The position numbers and the translations under genes are program-made. Below, piece after piece: positions 18,764 through 26,981 of a DNA stretch of 64,000 nt (positions within the stretch are counted from its first letter, which is position 1; every line of letters starts with the position of its first letter). The stretch is from an uncultured Lachnospiraceae bacterium. Its GTDB lineage: Bacteria; Bacillota; Clostridia; Lachnospirales; Lachnospiraceae. The notes beneath the pieces are model-generated. The model was not told the DNA's origin and did no database searches. It saw only the letters and a list, made by a program, of their open reading frames with translations. The DNA lies in NCBI GenBank assembly GCA_900551235.1, contig URUU01000002.1, positions 1 to 64,000 on the forward strand. The letters are read 5' to 3'.

Positions 18764-21700
18764 CTATTTCTTTATTTTGGCTTTTTTAGAAAGTCCCCTG
18801 CTCTGCAGCATCTTCTTATATTTCTTCACATACTTCTTGCTTGGAACTTTCACAACTACCTTCTTGTAGTATTTGCTTCCCACACCCTTGAAGGCGTTCT
18901 TGCCTACCTTCTTGGCGGTCAGCTTCTTGGTCTTAATGTTAATGCTCTTTAATTCCTTGCATCCGTAGAATGCCTTTGCTCCAATCTTAGAAACACTCTT
19001 TCCAATGGTTACGGATTTTAGTTTCTTACAACCTGCAAATGCACTCTTTCCAATGGTTTTCACGTTATTACCAATGATTACTTGCTTGATGTATTTGTTA
19101 TTCTTAAAGGCATTTTTCTCTGCCGCAGTCACCTTATAGGTTACGCCGTCAATGACTACCGTATCCGGTATGATTACAGTCGTTGATTTTTTATTCGTCG
19201 GTGCAATATAGGTTACCTCTCCGTTTGTCAAATCAGAAACCGTTACCTTGTAGGTTGCTGTACCATCATCAGAGGTGCTTTCCGTTCCCACTGCTGATGC
19301 ACCAAGTGCCGCAACCTCTTCCGTCTTGGTTGCCTTACATACCGTACAGGTATGAAGTCTTTCGCCCTTTGTTGTGGCAGTCGGTTCTTTAGTTACCACG
19401 CCATCATCCCATGCATGGGTACAAGCCAGACGGGTGATGGAAACCTCTACACTTTCTGTCTCATAGTTTCCTTTATCTGCACCGTTGTAGATAGCGGTGG
19501 CTGTTGCTGCCTTGCCTACTTCCAATGCCCTTGTCTTATCTGTTTCCTGCCATACCCAATTTTCCGGTAAGGTTACCTTTTCTACCGTATCATTGATGTA
19601 AATGGTATCCATGGAAGTTTCCGGCTTATCCGGTGCAACCGCCGCTTTATTCACAGTCAATGTTATCTTGGTTTCTACGGTATTGCAACTGGTATCCTCC
19701 GGAGTAAAGATAACGGTGTATTCTGTCTTTCCACTATCCGCTACGGTTGGTTTTATCGCAAATGGGTCTGTAGTATCATCCTTTTTCCATGTAAAGGTTC
19801 CTTCCAGCTTTACCGAATCTGTTTCGCTGTCGGAATCACCATAGGTAACTACGCCACCACTCAATGCGGAATCCTTCAAAACCTCACCATAAGTAATGTC
19901 TTTCGCACTTGGCACTTCATTGATATGTGGGGTTGCCTTTGCCACATTGACTTTCACAATGCCTTCCACTGCGGTATAGAAGATAGTGTCTGCTTTATCC
20001 GGTGTAAATACCACCGCATATCCTTCATTGTCTATCTGTGGAACCGGATGGCTTCCGTCCACCTTCTTCACACTCCATGTTCCGGTAAGGGTTTCTCCTG
20101 CCTTACCTACCACCTTTGCATCTGTAGTAATCAAATCCGTATCTATAAGGGTTACATTTGGGTGATAGGTTCTGTCCGCAACTGTCGGTGCCACAGAAAT
20201 GGTTGGTACTGCTTTCTCTATGGTAAGAGTAAGGGTATGCTCTCCTTTACCATATATGCCGTTAGTCGCTGTACTTACCTTGATAACGAAAGTTCCCGTG
20301 CTTTCTATGGTAAGGGTACTTCCTTCGATTGCACCTTTTCCTGTGGAAGTTCTCAGTAATTCATAGGTTGCCTTTCCTGCATTCCCATCAATCGTAAAAT
20401 ATTTCAACACATCTAAAGTCTTGCTTCCGTCATAGGTTATGGTTTTATCTTCTCCCGTAATGGTAATCGGAGTGTTGTCCTTATTCTTGATAGTTACCGT
20501 TCCGGTAAATGGATTCTGTTCCTCTGTCTTCAAACCGGAAACATCATACTCTGCATATTCACTTTCTTGTACCGTCCAACGGAATGTATTCGTTGCTTCC
20601 AGTGTAGGGTCATAAGCAGCATCCTTTCCATCTGTGTCTACCACTTCCCATGTTACCGCCATATCCACCGGATTCGGTGTGGTAGTTCCCTCTAAGGTTA
20701 CCTTTGCCACACCACTCATTTCTGTATTGGATTCACCCAATACAGTTTCTGCTGTGTAGTAATTTGCAAACTGCTCCGGTACTTCCGGTGCAGTTACTCC
20801 TGTAGTTTTTCTCGTTGCTGTGGTGAACGCTCCTACACAAACGGTAAGTGTTCCATCTTCATTTAAGGTAACCTTATCTTTTTCAACGGCAGTTCCGTTA
20901 TAGCTAACCCCGGATACACTTGCCTTACCCTTTGCATTCTTAAAGGTATATCCATCCACCGCTTTCAATGTCACATAAGCATTATAGGTAGTTTTCCACT
21001 CTGCATTGCCGGTTGCTTTCTCCTCAGAATCACTTGTCACTTTCTTGTAAGTAAGAGTTGCTTTCTCTGCTACTTCTGTAGAAGAAATGGCAGTCTCTGT
21101 GGCAAATGCCTGTTCCGGTGTCGGAGTATCCACACTTGGAATTGCTACCGTATCAATTTCATCCAAAATCGTAGTTACTTCTAAAGGCTCACTGGCATAA
21201 TCCGTATTCAAGGCTTCATTCACATCTGCCGTAGTCGAATCATCTGTATTCACATGCTCTGCCAAGAGATAGATATGGTAATCTGTTCCCAACTCTCCTG
21301 CCAAACCACTTGGAAGTAAGAAAGTTCCTGTACCTGTCGTGGCTTCTTTTACTGTACTGTCTTCACCATTCGCATTCTTAATATTATCCAATGCGCCATA
21401 GTACAGAATCTTTGCTTCCTGTTCACTCGCTGTCTTTGCGCTATCGTAGGCTTTATCGGTAATCATAATCGAAACCTGATTTACCTTTTCCGCATCATCT
21501 GCTGATGTATCCGTATAAGTATATGGCACCGTTATGGTTCCGTCACTTGCCTTTGTGACACTTCTTTCCTCTGTCAGTGATACTTTCTTTCCACTGTCCT
21601 TCAATGTCAACTTCCAATCTGTACTATTTGTCGTACCAATCTTACTACTTTCTGATGTCAGAGAAGAAGATTTGCTCGCTCCGCTCTCAGATGTGAAGAT

Positions 21701-23668
21701 GACAGATGACAGATTGAGATTCAAAGCGGGACTCACACCGGGGTCCTCATAGTTGACATAGCTGTCGTAGAGATAACCGTTCGAATCGACGTAGCCGACG
21801 ACGTTATCATAATCACTGCCGGCAGAGCGAAGCCACCAATCGGCAGCAGAGCTGCCTAAGTTCTTTATTCTATTAGCAGCAGAATCATCTGTATCACTAT
21901 ATCCGTAGGATATTCTTGTTGCTTCCTTTGCATCCAACAGAAAAATTTTGTCACCAGCCAAAGCAGCATAGTTCAATTTACTCCTGCCTTTTCCATCGGA
22001 AGCATTTGCATTCGCTTTCGTACTGGCAACAATAGCGTCCTGCTCTAGAACAGAGAAGTTACCTGTTAAGAATTCATCATTCAGATACGTGTTTATCTTA
22101 CTGCTATCCCAAACATTACTGTCTGAGTCAAATATTTTCTTCTCCAATACACTGTCACAATCTAAAAGCATGGTCTTGGTGCTTCCGCTAAAATCTGTGG
22201 TTTCCGCATCCAGTACACGGTATTTTACCGGCTTGCTGTTATAGTTACCAAAGTACACATAACAGCCTGTCCATGCATCGCCTGTATGGACAGGCTTCGC
22301 CGGGTCAATGATGTTATCCGTTCCAAAATTCATGGCGGATACCGCAGGTGCTTCCCGCAGATGAATCTCTACCGGCTCACTGGCATAATCCGTTTCCTTT
22401 TCGTCATTAACATCCTCTGCCAATATGTATACATGATAATCTGTCCCTGCTGCCTTACCAGATAAGTCATCTGAAAGGGTATATGTACCACTTCCACTTG
22501 TTGAAGTGCTATTTACATCATTTAATTTCTGATAATCCAACACCTTTGCTCCATTGGTATTACCTGCTGTATATTCCTTATCCAACACCAGCACTGACAC
22601 CTGTGTGGCGTTGCCACTATTCGTTCCACTTATGGTGTATGGTATGGTCACTGTATTGCCATTTTTCGTCACACCACTTTCCGGTTCAATACTCATATCG
22701 CTGTCCTTCAGTGTCAACTTATATTCTGTGCCTGTCTCCCCGGAGGTTCCAGAGATGACAGATGTGAAGATGACAGATGACAGATTGAGATTCAAAGCGG
22801 GACTCACACCGGGGTAATCATTGTAGACACTGCCGTCGTGGATATCACCGCGCAAATAGACGTAGCCGGCGTTGCGATCACTATCACCGTCGGCAGAGCG
22901 AAGCCACCAATAGGCAGCCCAGCCGCCTGACTTCTTTCGGTTTCCACAACTGCCACCTGTTGTACTATATCCGTAGGCATTGTTGGATACATCTTCTGCA
23001 TCCAGCAAAAAGACTTTCTCTCCAGTCAGTGGTACATAATTAGCAAATGCACCCTTTGTCCAACCAGCTATTCCAACTGCACCTTCCGCATTGGCTTCCT
23101 CTTCGTTTTCAGCGATAAGTGCATGGGCAGCAATGGTACTTTGGGCGATGGCACTTTTCTCTGCTGTGGTAAATACACCATCCTTATTCAAAAAGTCAGT
23201 TCCATTGAGACTGTTCTTTACATCACTTCCTGCCCAATCATTGGCTTTCGTGTATCCTTCATTTGCTTTACCATCATTATCAAACTTTTGATCATAGAGG
23301 ATTTTATCACTATCCAGTAACATAGTCTCAGCCTGATTACCATCGTCGTCTGCCTCACTGAATCTTGTGGTATTGGCATCTAATACACGGTATTTTGTAG
23401 GCTCTGCTGTTCCATCACCATCCGCATCATAGTTACCAAAGTACACATAGCTACCCTTCCATGCATCTGTATCCGCAGATGGTGCTGTCGGGTCAGCAAT
23501 CATGCCTGTACCAAGTCCTGCAATGGTCTTAGCCGTTGTAGTTTCCGTCGTTTCACCAGTTTCCGCCTGTACAGTGGTCGGTGTCCCTGCTATGGGGAGC
23601 AATCCCACCAGCAACGCTGCCGTCAGCAGCCATGGCGTTCCCTTTTTCATCACATCTTTCCTTCTCAC
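18764..23668 (-). CDS. Giant secreted protein: two DUF6273 domains, Ig-like domains, BspA-type LRRs; candidate DGR target
   Basis: Secreted protein of 1634 residues. A signal peptide (about 1-35) precedes two homologous modules, at about 45-420 and 455-820. Each has a DUF6273 domain (YVYFGNY, KYRVLDA, MLLD, then WWLRSA and PGVSPALNLN) and a beta-sandwich segment ending TDYASEP. Several Ig-like or MBG-like repeats follow (about 860-1450), then a CTHAWDDG Cys segment, and C-terminal leucine-rich repeats of the BspA type (IGKSAFAGCKKLKSVTIG) with a very Lys-rich end. Within each DUF6273 domain, residues 253-285 and 610-642 form a hypervariable stretch followed by identical DNA. The GTG start at 23668 is chosen because AGGAGG lies 6-7 nt upstream; ATG at 23650 is an alternative. 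An adhesin or ligand-binding role is inferred from the architecture. Confidence 0.88.
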   Translation of the reverse strand: MRRKDVMKKGTPWLLTAALLVGLLPIAGTPTTVQAETGETTETTTAKTIAGLGTGMIADPTAPSADTDAWKGSYVYFGNYDADGDGTAEPTKYRVLDANTTRFSEADDDGNQAETMLLDSDKILYDQKFDNDGKANEGYTKANDWAGSDVKNSLNGTDFLNKDGVFTTAEKSAIAQSTIAAHALIAENEEEANAEGAVGIAGWTKGAFANYVPLTGEKVFLLDAEDVSNNAYGYSTTGGSCGNRKKSGGWAAYWWLRSADGDSDRNAGYVYLRGDIHDGSVYNDYPGVSPALNLNLSSVIFTSVISGTSGETGTEYKLTLKDSDMSIEPESGVTKNGNTVTIPYTISGTNSGNATQVSVLVLDKEYTAGNTNGAKVLDYQKLNDVNSTSTSGSGTYTLSDDLSGKAAGTDYHVYILAEDVNDEKETDYASEPVEIHLREAPAVSAMNFGTDNIIDPAKPVHTGDAWTGCYVYFGNYNSKPVKYRVLDAETTDFSGSTKTMLLDCDSVLEKKIFDSDSNVWDSSKINTYLNDEFLTGNFSVLEQDAIVASTKANANASDGKGRSKLNYAALAGDKIFLLDAKEATRISYGYSDTDDSAANRIKNLGSSAADWWLRSAGSDYDNVVGYVDSNGYLYDSYVNYEDPGVSPALNLNLSSVIFTSESGASKSSSLTSESSKIGTTNSTDWKLTLKDSGKKVSLTEERSVTKASDGTITVPYTYTDTSADDAEKVNQVSIMITDKAYDSAKTASEQEAKILYYGALDNIKNANGEDSTVKEATTGTGTFLLPSGLAGELGTDYHIYLLAEHVNTDDSTTADVNEALNTDYASEPLEVTTILDEIDTVAIPSVDTPTPEQAFATETAISSTEVAEKATLTYKKVTSDSEEKATGNAEWKTTYNAYVTLKAVDGYTFKNAKGKASVSGVSYNGTAVEKDKVTLNEDGTLTVCVGAFTTATRKTTGVTAPEVPEQFANYYTAETVLGESNTEMSGVAKVTLEGTTTPNPVDMAVTWEVVDTDGKDAAYDPTLEATNTFRWTVQESEYAEYDVSGLKTEEQNPFTGTVTIKNKDNTPITITGEDKTITYDGSKTLDVLKYFTIDGNAGKATYELLRTSTGKGAIEGSTLTIESTGTFVIKVSTATNGIYGKGEHTLTLTIEKAVPTISVAPTVADRTYHPNVTLIDTDLITTDAKVVGKAGETLTGTWSVKKVDGSHPVPQIDNEGYAVVFTPDKADTIFYTAVEGIVKVNVAKATPHINEVPSAKDITYGEVLKDSALSGGVVTYGDSDSETDSVKLEGTFTWKKDDTTDPFAIKPTVADSGKTEYTVIFTPEDTSCNTVETKITLTVNKAAVAPDKPETSMDTIYINDTVEKVTLPENWVWQETDKTRALEVGKAATATAIYNGADKGNYETESVEVSITRLACTHAWDDGVVTKEPTATTKGERLHTCTVCKATKTEEVAALGASAVGTESTSDDGTATYKVTVSDLTNGEVTYIAPTNKKSTTVIIPDTVVIDGVTYKVTAAEKNAFKNNKYIKQVIIGNNVKTIGKSAFAGCKKLKSVTIGKSVSKIGAKAFYGCKELKSINIKTKKLTAKKVGKNAFKGVGSKYYKKVVVKVPSKKYVKKYKKMLQSRGLSKKAKIKK
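21688..21841 (-). repeat. Candidate DGR variable repeat 2 with invariant 3' block
   Basis: The hypervariable codons 610-642 (21743-21841) are followed on the coding strand by a 57-nt block (21688-21744) identical to the block after variable repeat 1. Compared with repeat 1 there are no indels, 19 of 33 codons differ, every change is non-synonymous, and 23 of 24 base differences are at codon positions 1 or 2. In all 24 cases the differences can be explained by a template adenine. Candidate DGR target region; the identical block would contain the initiation-of-homology end. Confidence 0.7.
22759..22912 (-). repeat. Candidate DGR variable repeat 1 with invariant 3' block
   Basis: Hypervariable codons 253-285 (22814-22912), followed by the shared 57-nt block at 22759-22815. 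The common scaffold is WWLRSA at the 5' end, GYV in the middle and PGVSPAL at the 3' end. The variable residues lie between these fixed points, as in the C-type-lectin folds used by known DGR targets. The two copies are exactly 1071 bp (357 codons) apart. Confidence 0.7.
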
Positions 23669-23729
23669 CCAATTCCTCCTTTGCTGGTTTTGTTGCCTTT
23701 GTTAAGACAGATAGTTCACTTGATGCCAT
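23553..23729 (-). CDS. Short upstream ORF overlapping the DUF6273 gene start
   Basis: A 58-codon frame starting MASSELSVLTKATKPAKE with a perfect AAGGAGG site 7 nt upstream. It is the first open frame on the predicted transcript and overlaps the start of the large surface-protein gene in another frame. The first residues are repeated at a second site 173 bp upstream. The C-terminal half only reads through the signal-peptide region of the next gene, so it looks like a truncated leader or remnant coding start. It could couple translation to the downstream GTG. No family is recognised. Confidence 0.4.
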   Translation of the reverse strand: MASSELSVLTKATKPAKEELGEKERCDEKGNAMAADGSVAGGIAPHSRDTDHCTGGNW

Positions 23730-23743
23730 AGAATCGCCTCCTT
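23706..23743 (-). repeat. Direct repeat copy A: duplicated ribosome site and first codons
   Basis: A 38-bp sequence matching 23879-23916 at 37 of 38 positions. On the minus strand it contains AAGGAGG, the ATG and the codons for ASSELSV. The two copies are 173 bp apart in the same orientation. Confidence 0.9.
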
Positions 23744-23798
23744 TTGAATGTCTAATAATCAAAATAGATTTGCAATTCTTTTCCCAAAAATAATATAT

Positions 23799-23828
23799 AT
23801 TTTACCATAGTTTTCCTTGATTTGTCTA
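23799..23828 (-). promoter_or_regulatory. Promoter of the DUF6273 surface-protein gene
   Basis: TAGACA (23823-23828) and TAAAAT (23799-23804) lie 18 bp apart on the minus strand, with TGG before the -10 (extended -10). It lies between the two 38-bp repeats. The rest of the 317-bp gap (23669-23985) holds those repeats and the upstream terminator; nothing else was recognised. Confidence 0.62.
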
Positions 23829-23878
23829 CATTTTCCGAACTTTAGCAGTAACTATATGTAACAAAAAAACATTCTTAT

Positions 23879-23916
23879 GACAGATAGTTCACTTGATGCC
23901 ATAAAATCGCCTCCTT
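23879..23916 (-). repeat. Direct repeat copy B: duplicated ribosome site and first codons
   Basis: The second copy of the 38-bp element. Here the ATG at 23900-23902 opens only a 16-codon frame (MASSELSVIRMFFCYI) before a stop. It directly follows the terminator of the upstream operon. Confidence 0.9.
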
Positions 23917-23950
23917 ATAAAAAAGGCAGGAGTACCATACCCCTGCCTTT
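23917..23950 (-). terminator. Terminator of the lgt-Spo0E-like unit
   Basis: Arms AAAGGCAGG and CCTGCCTTT (23922-23930, 23942-23950), ending in a T-run on the minus strand, 36 nt after the small gene's stop. Confidence 0.88.
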
Positions 23951-23985
23951 CCTGTTGTTCTATGACCGAAAATCTGCTGTGCACA

Positions 23986-24159
23986 CTATGCCTGTGCCAG
24001 ATCGATATACTGCTCGATCAACTGATCTACTTTGATATTCTGCATGTAGATCTCCTCGGCATTTCCGGACAAAATAATCTCATCCAATTTTTTTCTCTCA
24101 CACTCGATGCTCTCTTTGATCGTTTCCACTTTGCTGTGCATTTCGTTATTTCTGCTCAT
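23986..24159 (-). CDS. Spo0E-like small protein
   Basis: A 57-residue protein (MSRNNEMHSKVETIKESIE start) of two predicted helices. It resembles the Spo0E aspartyl-phosphatase family: a first helix rich in Glu/Lys with ERKKLDEII, a short turn, then QNIKVDQLIEQYI in place of the family's SQELDxLIxxYY signature. Spo0E proteins dephosphorylate Spo0A~P and delay sporulation. The Ser-Gln pair is not conserved, so activity is uncertain. AGAGGGATG lies upstream of the ATG, and the gene follows lgt by 27 nt, probably co-transcribed. Confidence 0.65.
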   Translation of the reverse strand: MSRNNEMHSKVETIKESIECERKKLDEIILSGNAEEIYMQNIKVDQLIEQYIDLAQA

Positions 24160-24186
24160 TGTACATCCCTCTGTCTTTCTGTGCTT

Positions 24187-25056
24187 TTACGCAGTTGTTT
24201 TCGCTGCGCTTCTTTTTCTTTGAATCAGTATTACTATGATGGAACAAATGGCCACGATCATCGAAAGTACCTGTGATACCGGAAGTCCGATTCCAGGTAT
24301 CAGAAGCTGGTCTGTCCGAAGACCTTCGATCCAGAATCTTCCGATTCCATAGCCCGCAAGATAAAGCAAAAATATCTCGCCGTTAAATTTCTTGTGTTTT
24401 GTAAAAAACAACAGTATCAGGAGAATCCCTGTATTCCACAGACTTTCATATAAGAAAGTCGGATGCACCTGTATATACTGTACGCCCCTGATAGTCTGCA
24501 GGTGTTCCATCATTTCCTGCGTGACATCTGAAGTACGTACGGCATTCAGCGGAAGCTGCATTGCAAACAGTCCATCTGTATAGCCGCCAAAGGCTTCTCT
24601 GTTAAAAAAGTTGCCCCAGCGTCCAATGATCTGTCCCAGAACAAGTCCCACACATCCGGTATCCACCATAAGCCAGAAATTTTGTTTTTTGATCTTTACA
24701 TATACATAAAAAGTAATCACCGCCGCAATGACACCGCCAAAAATCGCCAGACCGCCTTCCCTGAAGTAGAGGATATGGATCAGATTATCCTTATATTGAT
24801 CCCAGGAAAAAATGACATAATAAGCCCGCGCGCCGATCAGTGCGATCGGAATGGCATAAAGTGCCACATCAAAATACAGTTCCGGGTCCTGTTTTGTTTT
24901 TTTCGCTACCCACATAGCAAGAAAAAGTCCAAGCAGCATGCCGCATGCAATGATCATGCCGTAATAGGCAATCTCAAATCTGCCGATGCTGATCGATTTT
25001 CCAACGTTCGATAGATAAATTCCAAGGTTTGGAAAGTTTATGGATGTATCCATCAT
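24187..25056 (-). CDS. lgt: Prolipoprotein diacylglyceryl transferase (Lgt)
   Basis: Membrane enzyme that transfers diacylglycerol from phosphatidylglycerol to the lipobox Cys of prolipoproteins, the first step of lipoprotein maturation. The 289-residue protein has about seven membrane segments, the Lgt signature GRWGNFFNREAFGG, the HPTFLYES motif, the YGIGRFWIEGLRTD region with the catalytic-site Arg, and an early GARAYYV segment. It lies 21 nt after ychF, probably in the same transcript. The exact start is ambiguous between two adjacent ATG codons. Confidence 0.96.
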   Translation of the reverse strand: MMDTSINFPNLGIYLSNVGKSISIGRFEIAYYGMIIACGMLLGLFLAMWVAKKTKQDPELYFDVALYAIPIALIGARAYYVIFSWDQYKDNLIHILYFREGGLAIFGGVIAAVITFYVYVKIKKQNFWLMVDTGCVGLVLGQIIGRWGNFFNREAFGGYTDGLFAMQLPLNAVRTSDVTQEMMEHLQTIRGVQYIQVHPTFLYESLWNTGILLILLFFTKHKKFNGEIFLLYLAGYGIGRFWIEGLRTDQLLIPGIGLPVSQVLSMIVAICSIIVILIQRKRSAAKTTA

Positions 25057-25077
25057 ATCACCTCATCGTTTCTGTGA

Positions 25078-26175
25078 TCATACATTGAAACGGAAGAGAA
25101 CTACGTCGCCATCTTTTACAACATATTCTTTTCCTTCCAGACCTACCAGTCCCTTTTCTTTTGCTGCTGAATAGCTTCCGCAGTCCAGAAGATCCTGATA
25201 ATTTACAACTTCTGCACGGATAAATCCTCTCTCAAAATCAGAATGGATCTTTCCGGCTGCCTGCGGTGCCTTTGTACCTTTTTTAATAGTCCAGGCCCTG
25301 GTTTCTGTCTCGCCGGCTGTCAGGTAACTGATCAGTCCCAGCAGGCTGTAGCTTGCTTTAATCAGTTTCTCCAGTCCGGACTCTTTTAAACCAAGATCTT
25401 CGAGGAACATCTTTCTTTCATCCTCATCCAGCTCGGAAATCTCCTGCTCGATCTGTGCACAGATCACAAACACTTCGCTTCCGCTTTTCTTTGCCAGTTC
25501 CCTTACTGCCTGCACGTATTCGTTGGATGCTCCGTCATCTGCCAGATCATCTTCTGATACATTTGCCGCATAGATCACCGGTTTTGCTGTCAGCAGGTTG
25601 TATTCTGCAAACCAGCCTTCTTCATCCTCATCCTGAAGTCCAAAACCAATTGCCAGATTTCCTTCTTCCAGATATGCTCTCAGTCTCTGCAGAAAATCCA
25701 CTTCTTTGGCAAGCTTTTTATCATTTCTTGCACCGCGGCTGCTCTTTGCGATCCTGCGCTCCAGAATCTCGATATCGGAAAAAATCAGTTCGAGATTGAT
25801 CGTCTCAATATCTCTTGCCGGATCTACGCTTCCATCCACATGAATGACATTTGGATCTTCAAAGCAGCGGACCACATGCACGATCGCATCTACTTCACGA
25901 ATGTTTGCAAGGAACTGATTACCAAGTCCTTCACCTTTGGATGCTCCTTTTACCAGACCTGCAATATCGACAAATTCAATCACTGCCGGTGTCACTTTTG
26001 CTGAATGATACAGATCTGCAAGCAGATTCAGCCGTTCATCCGGAACGGTTACAATACCGACATTCGGGTCGATCGTACAGAACGGATAGTTCGCAGATTC
26101 TGCACCCGCCTTTGTCAGAGAATTAAACAGTGTACTTTTTCCTACGTTTGGCAGTCCTACAATACCAAGTTTCAT
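25078..26175 (-). CDS. ychF: Redox-regulated ATPase YchF (Obg family)
   Basis: Universally conserved P-loop NTPase of the Obg family that prefers ATP and associates with the ribosome. The 365-residue product matches the family length. It has GLPNVGKSTLFNSLT at residues 6-20, DIAGLVKGASKGEGLGNQFL (G3), the altered G4 motif NVSEDD that goes with ATP preference, and a C-terminal TGS domain ending VKDGDVVLFRFNV. A GAAAGGAAA ribosome site precedes the ATG. Confidence 0.97.
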   Translation of the reverse strand: MKLGIVGLPNVGKSTLFNSLTKAGAESANYPFCTIDPNVGIVTVPDERLNLLADLYHSAKVTPAVIEFVDIAGLVKGASKGEGLGNQFLANIREVDAIVHVVRCFEDPNVIHVDGSVDPARDIETINLELIFSDIEILERRIAKSSRGARNDKKLAKEVDFLQRLRAYLEEGNLAIGFGLQDEDEEGWFAEYNLLTAKPVIYAANVSEDDLADDGASNEYVQAVRELAKKSGSEVFVICAQIEQEISELDEDERKMFLEDLGLKESGLEKLIKASYSLLGLISYLTAGETETRAWTIKKGTKAPQAAGKIHSDFERGFIRAEVVNYQDLLDCGSYSAAKEKGLVGLEGKEYVVKDGDVVLFRFNV

Positions 26176-26330
26176 TTGTAATTTCCTTTCTATGTAAATG
26201 ACATTTTTTGCTATTTCTCAGCACCAACAGTGTAACACAGTGTGCTGCCTGATTGCAAGTCCCCATCCAAAGAACTCATCGACTGCTTTCTACACCAGAT
26301 GCCATTTTTCGACATTTTCTGCCAGTCTTT

Positions 26331-26981
26331 TCAGTCTTTCGACTCGATCACCAGTAAAACGCCTTTCGAAAATGATATCTTACCTTCTTTTTCTGCAATC
26401 TCGTTGCTCACACAAAGCGGATCCAGACCGCTAAGCCGATATCCATCCAGCGGATAATACATTCCTTCCAAAGTCAGGTTTTCGACCGGTTCTCCCACAG
26501 CAAACAAAGAAAGGTAGGTTCCAAACTGTACTTCTTTCTGAATTTTCAGTGCATGATCTGTCAGATATATTTTATTATTTTCATCCAGCAGATATGCCCA
26601 TACCCCCTGCTTCATTGCAATGGAAAGTGTTCGTATATTGGCTGCTACGTGGTCGAGCCTGGTTCCGGTACCGCCCAGAATACAGATCTCCTGTGCCCCC
26701 AGTTCAAGTGCCAGGCGCAGTGCTACATCGGTGTCGGTAAAATCTTTGACCGGATTTAATCTCCGAATTGGAATATCCGTATGTTCATGGTAATACACAT
26801 ATTCTTCTTCTCCTGCCGAATCAAAGTCACCGACGATATGCGTCGGCAGGATCTGCTGATGATGACAGAAAACCAGTCCTCTATCTGCTCCGATCACAAA
26901 ATCCCATTTGTTTTTTTTCAAAAAATCAAGGGCAAAATCGGTCTGAATTTTGCCCCCGCTGATGATCACTGCTTTTTTCAT
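26331..26981 (-). CDS. thiN: Thiamine pyrophosphokinase
   Basis: Converts thiamine to thiamine pyrophosphate with ATP in the cytoplasm. The 216-residue product has the N-terminal GADRGLVFCH and DFDSAGEEE motifs, the DFTDTDVALRLAL segment and the GGTGTRLDHVAANI active-site loop, and a C-terminal beta-sandwich thiamine-binding domain. It overlaps rpe by 4 nt (ATGA). The prpC-prkC-rsgA-rpe-thiN order is conserved across Firmicutes. Confidence 0.95.
   Translation of the reverse strand: MKKAVIISGGKIQTDFALDFLKKNKWDFVIGADRGLVFCHHQQILPTHIVGDFDSAGEEEYVYYHEHTDIPIRRLNPVKDFTDTDVALRLALELGAQEICILGGTGTRLDHVAANIRTLSIAMKQGVWAYLLDENNKIYLTDHALKIQKEVQFGTYLSLFAVGEPVENLTLEGMYYPLDGYRLSGLDPLCVSNEIAEKEGKISFSKGVLLVIESKD

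Noticed and set aside
18764..23668. A DGR reverse transcriptase, Avd-like gene or template repeat next to the candidate variable repeats
   Set aside because: Both strands of the neighbourhood were read; no RT motifs and no third copy of the fixed bases were seen. The diversifier, if it exists, is outside the window.
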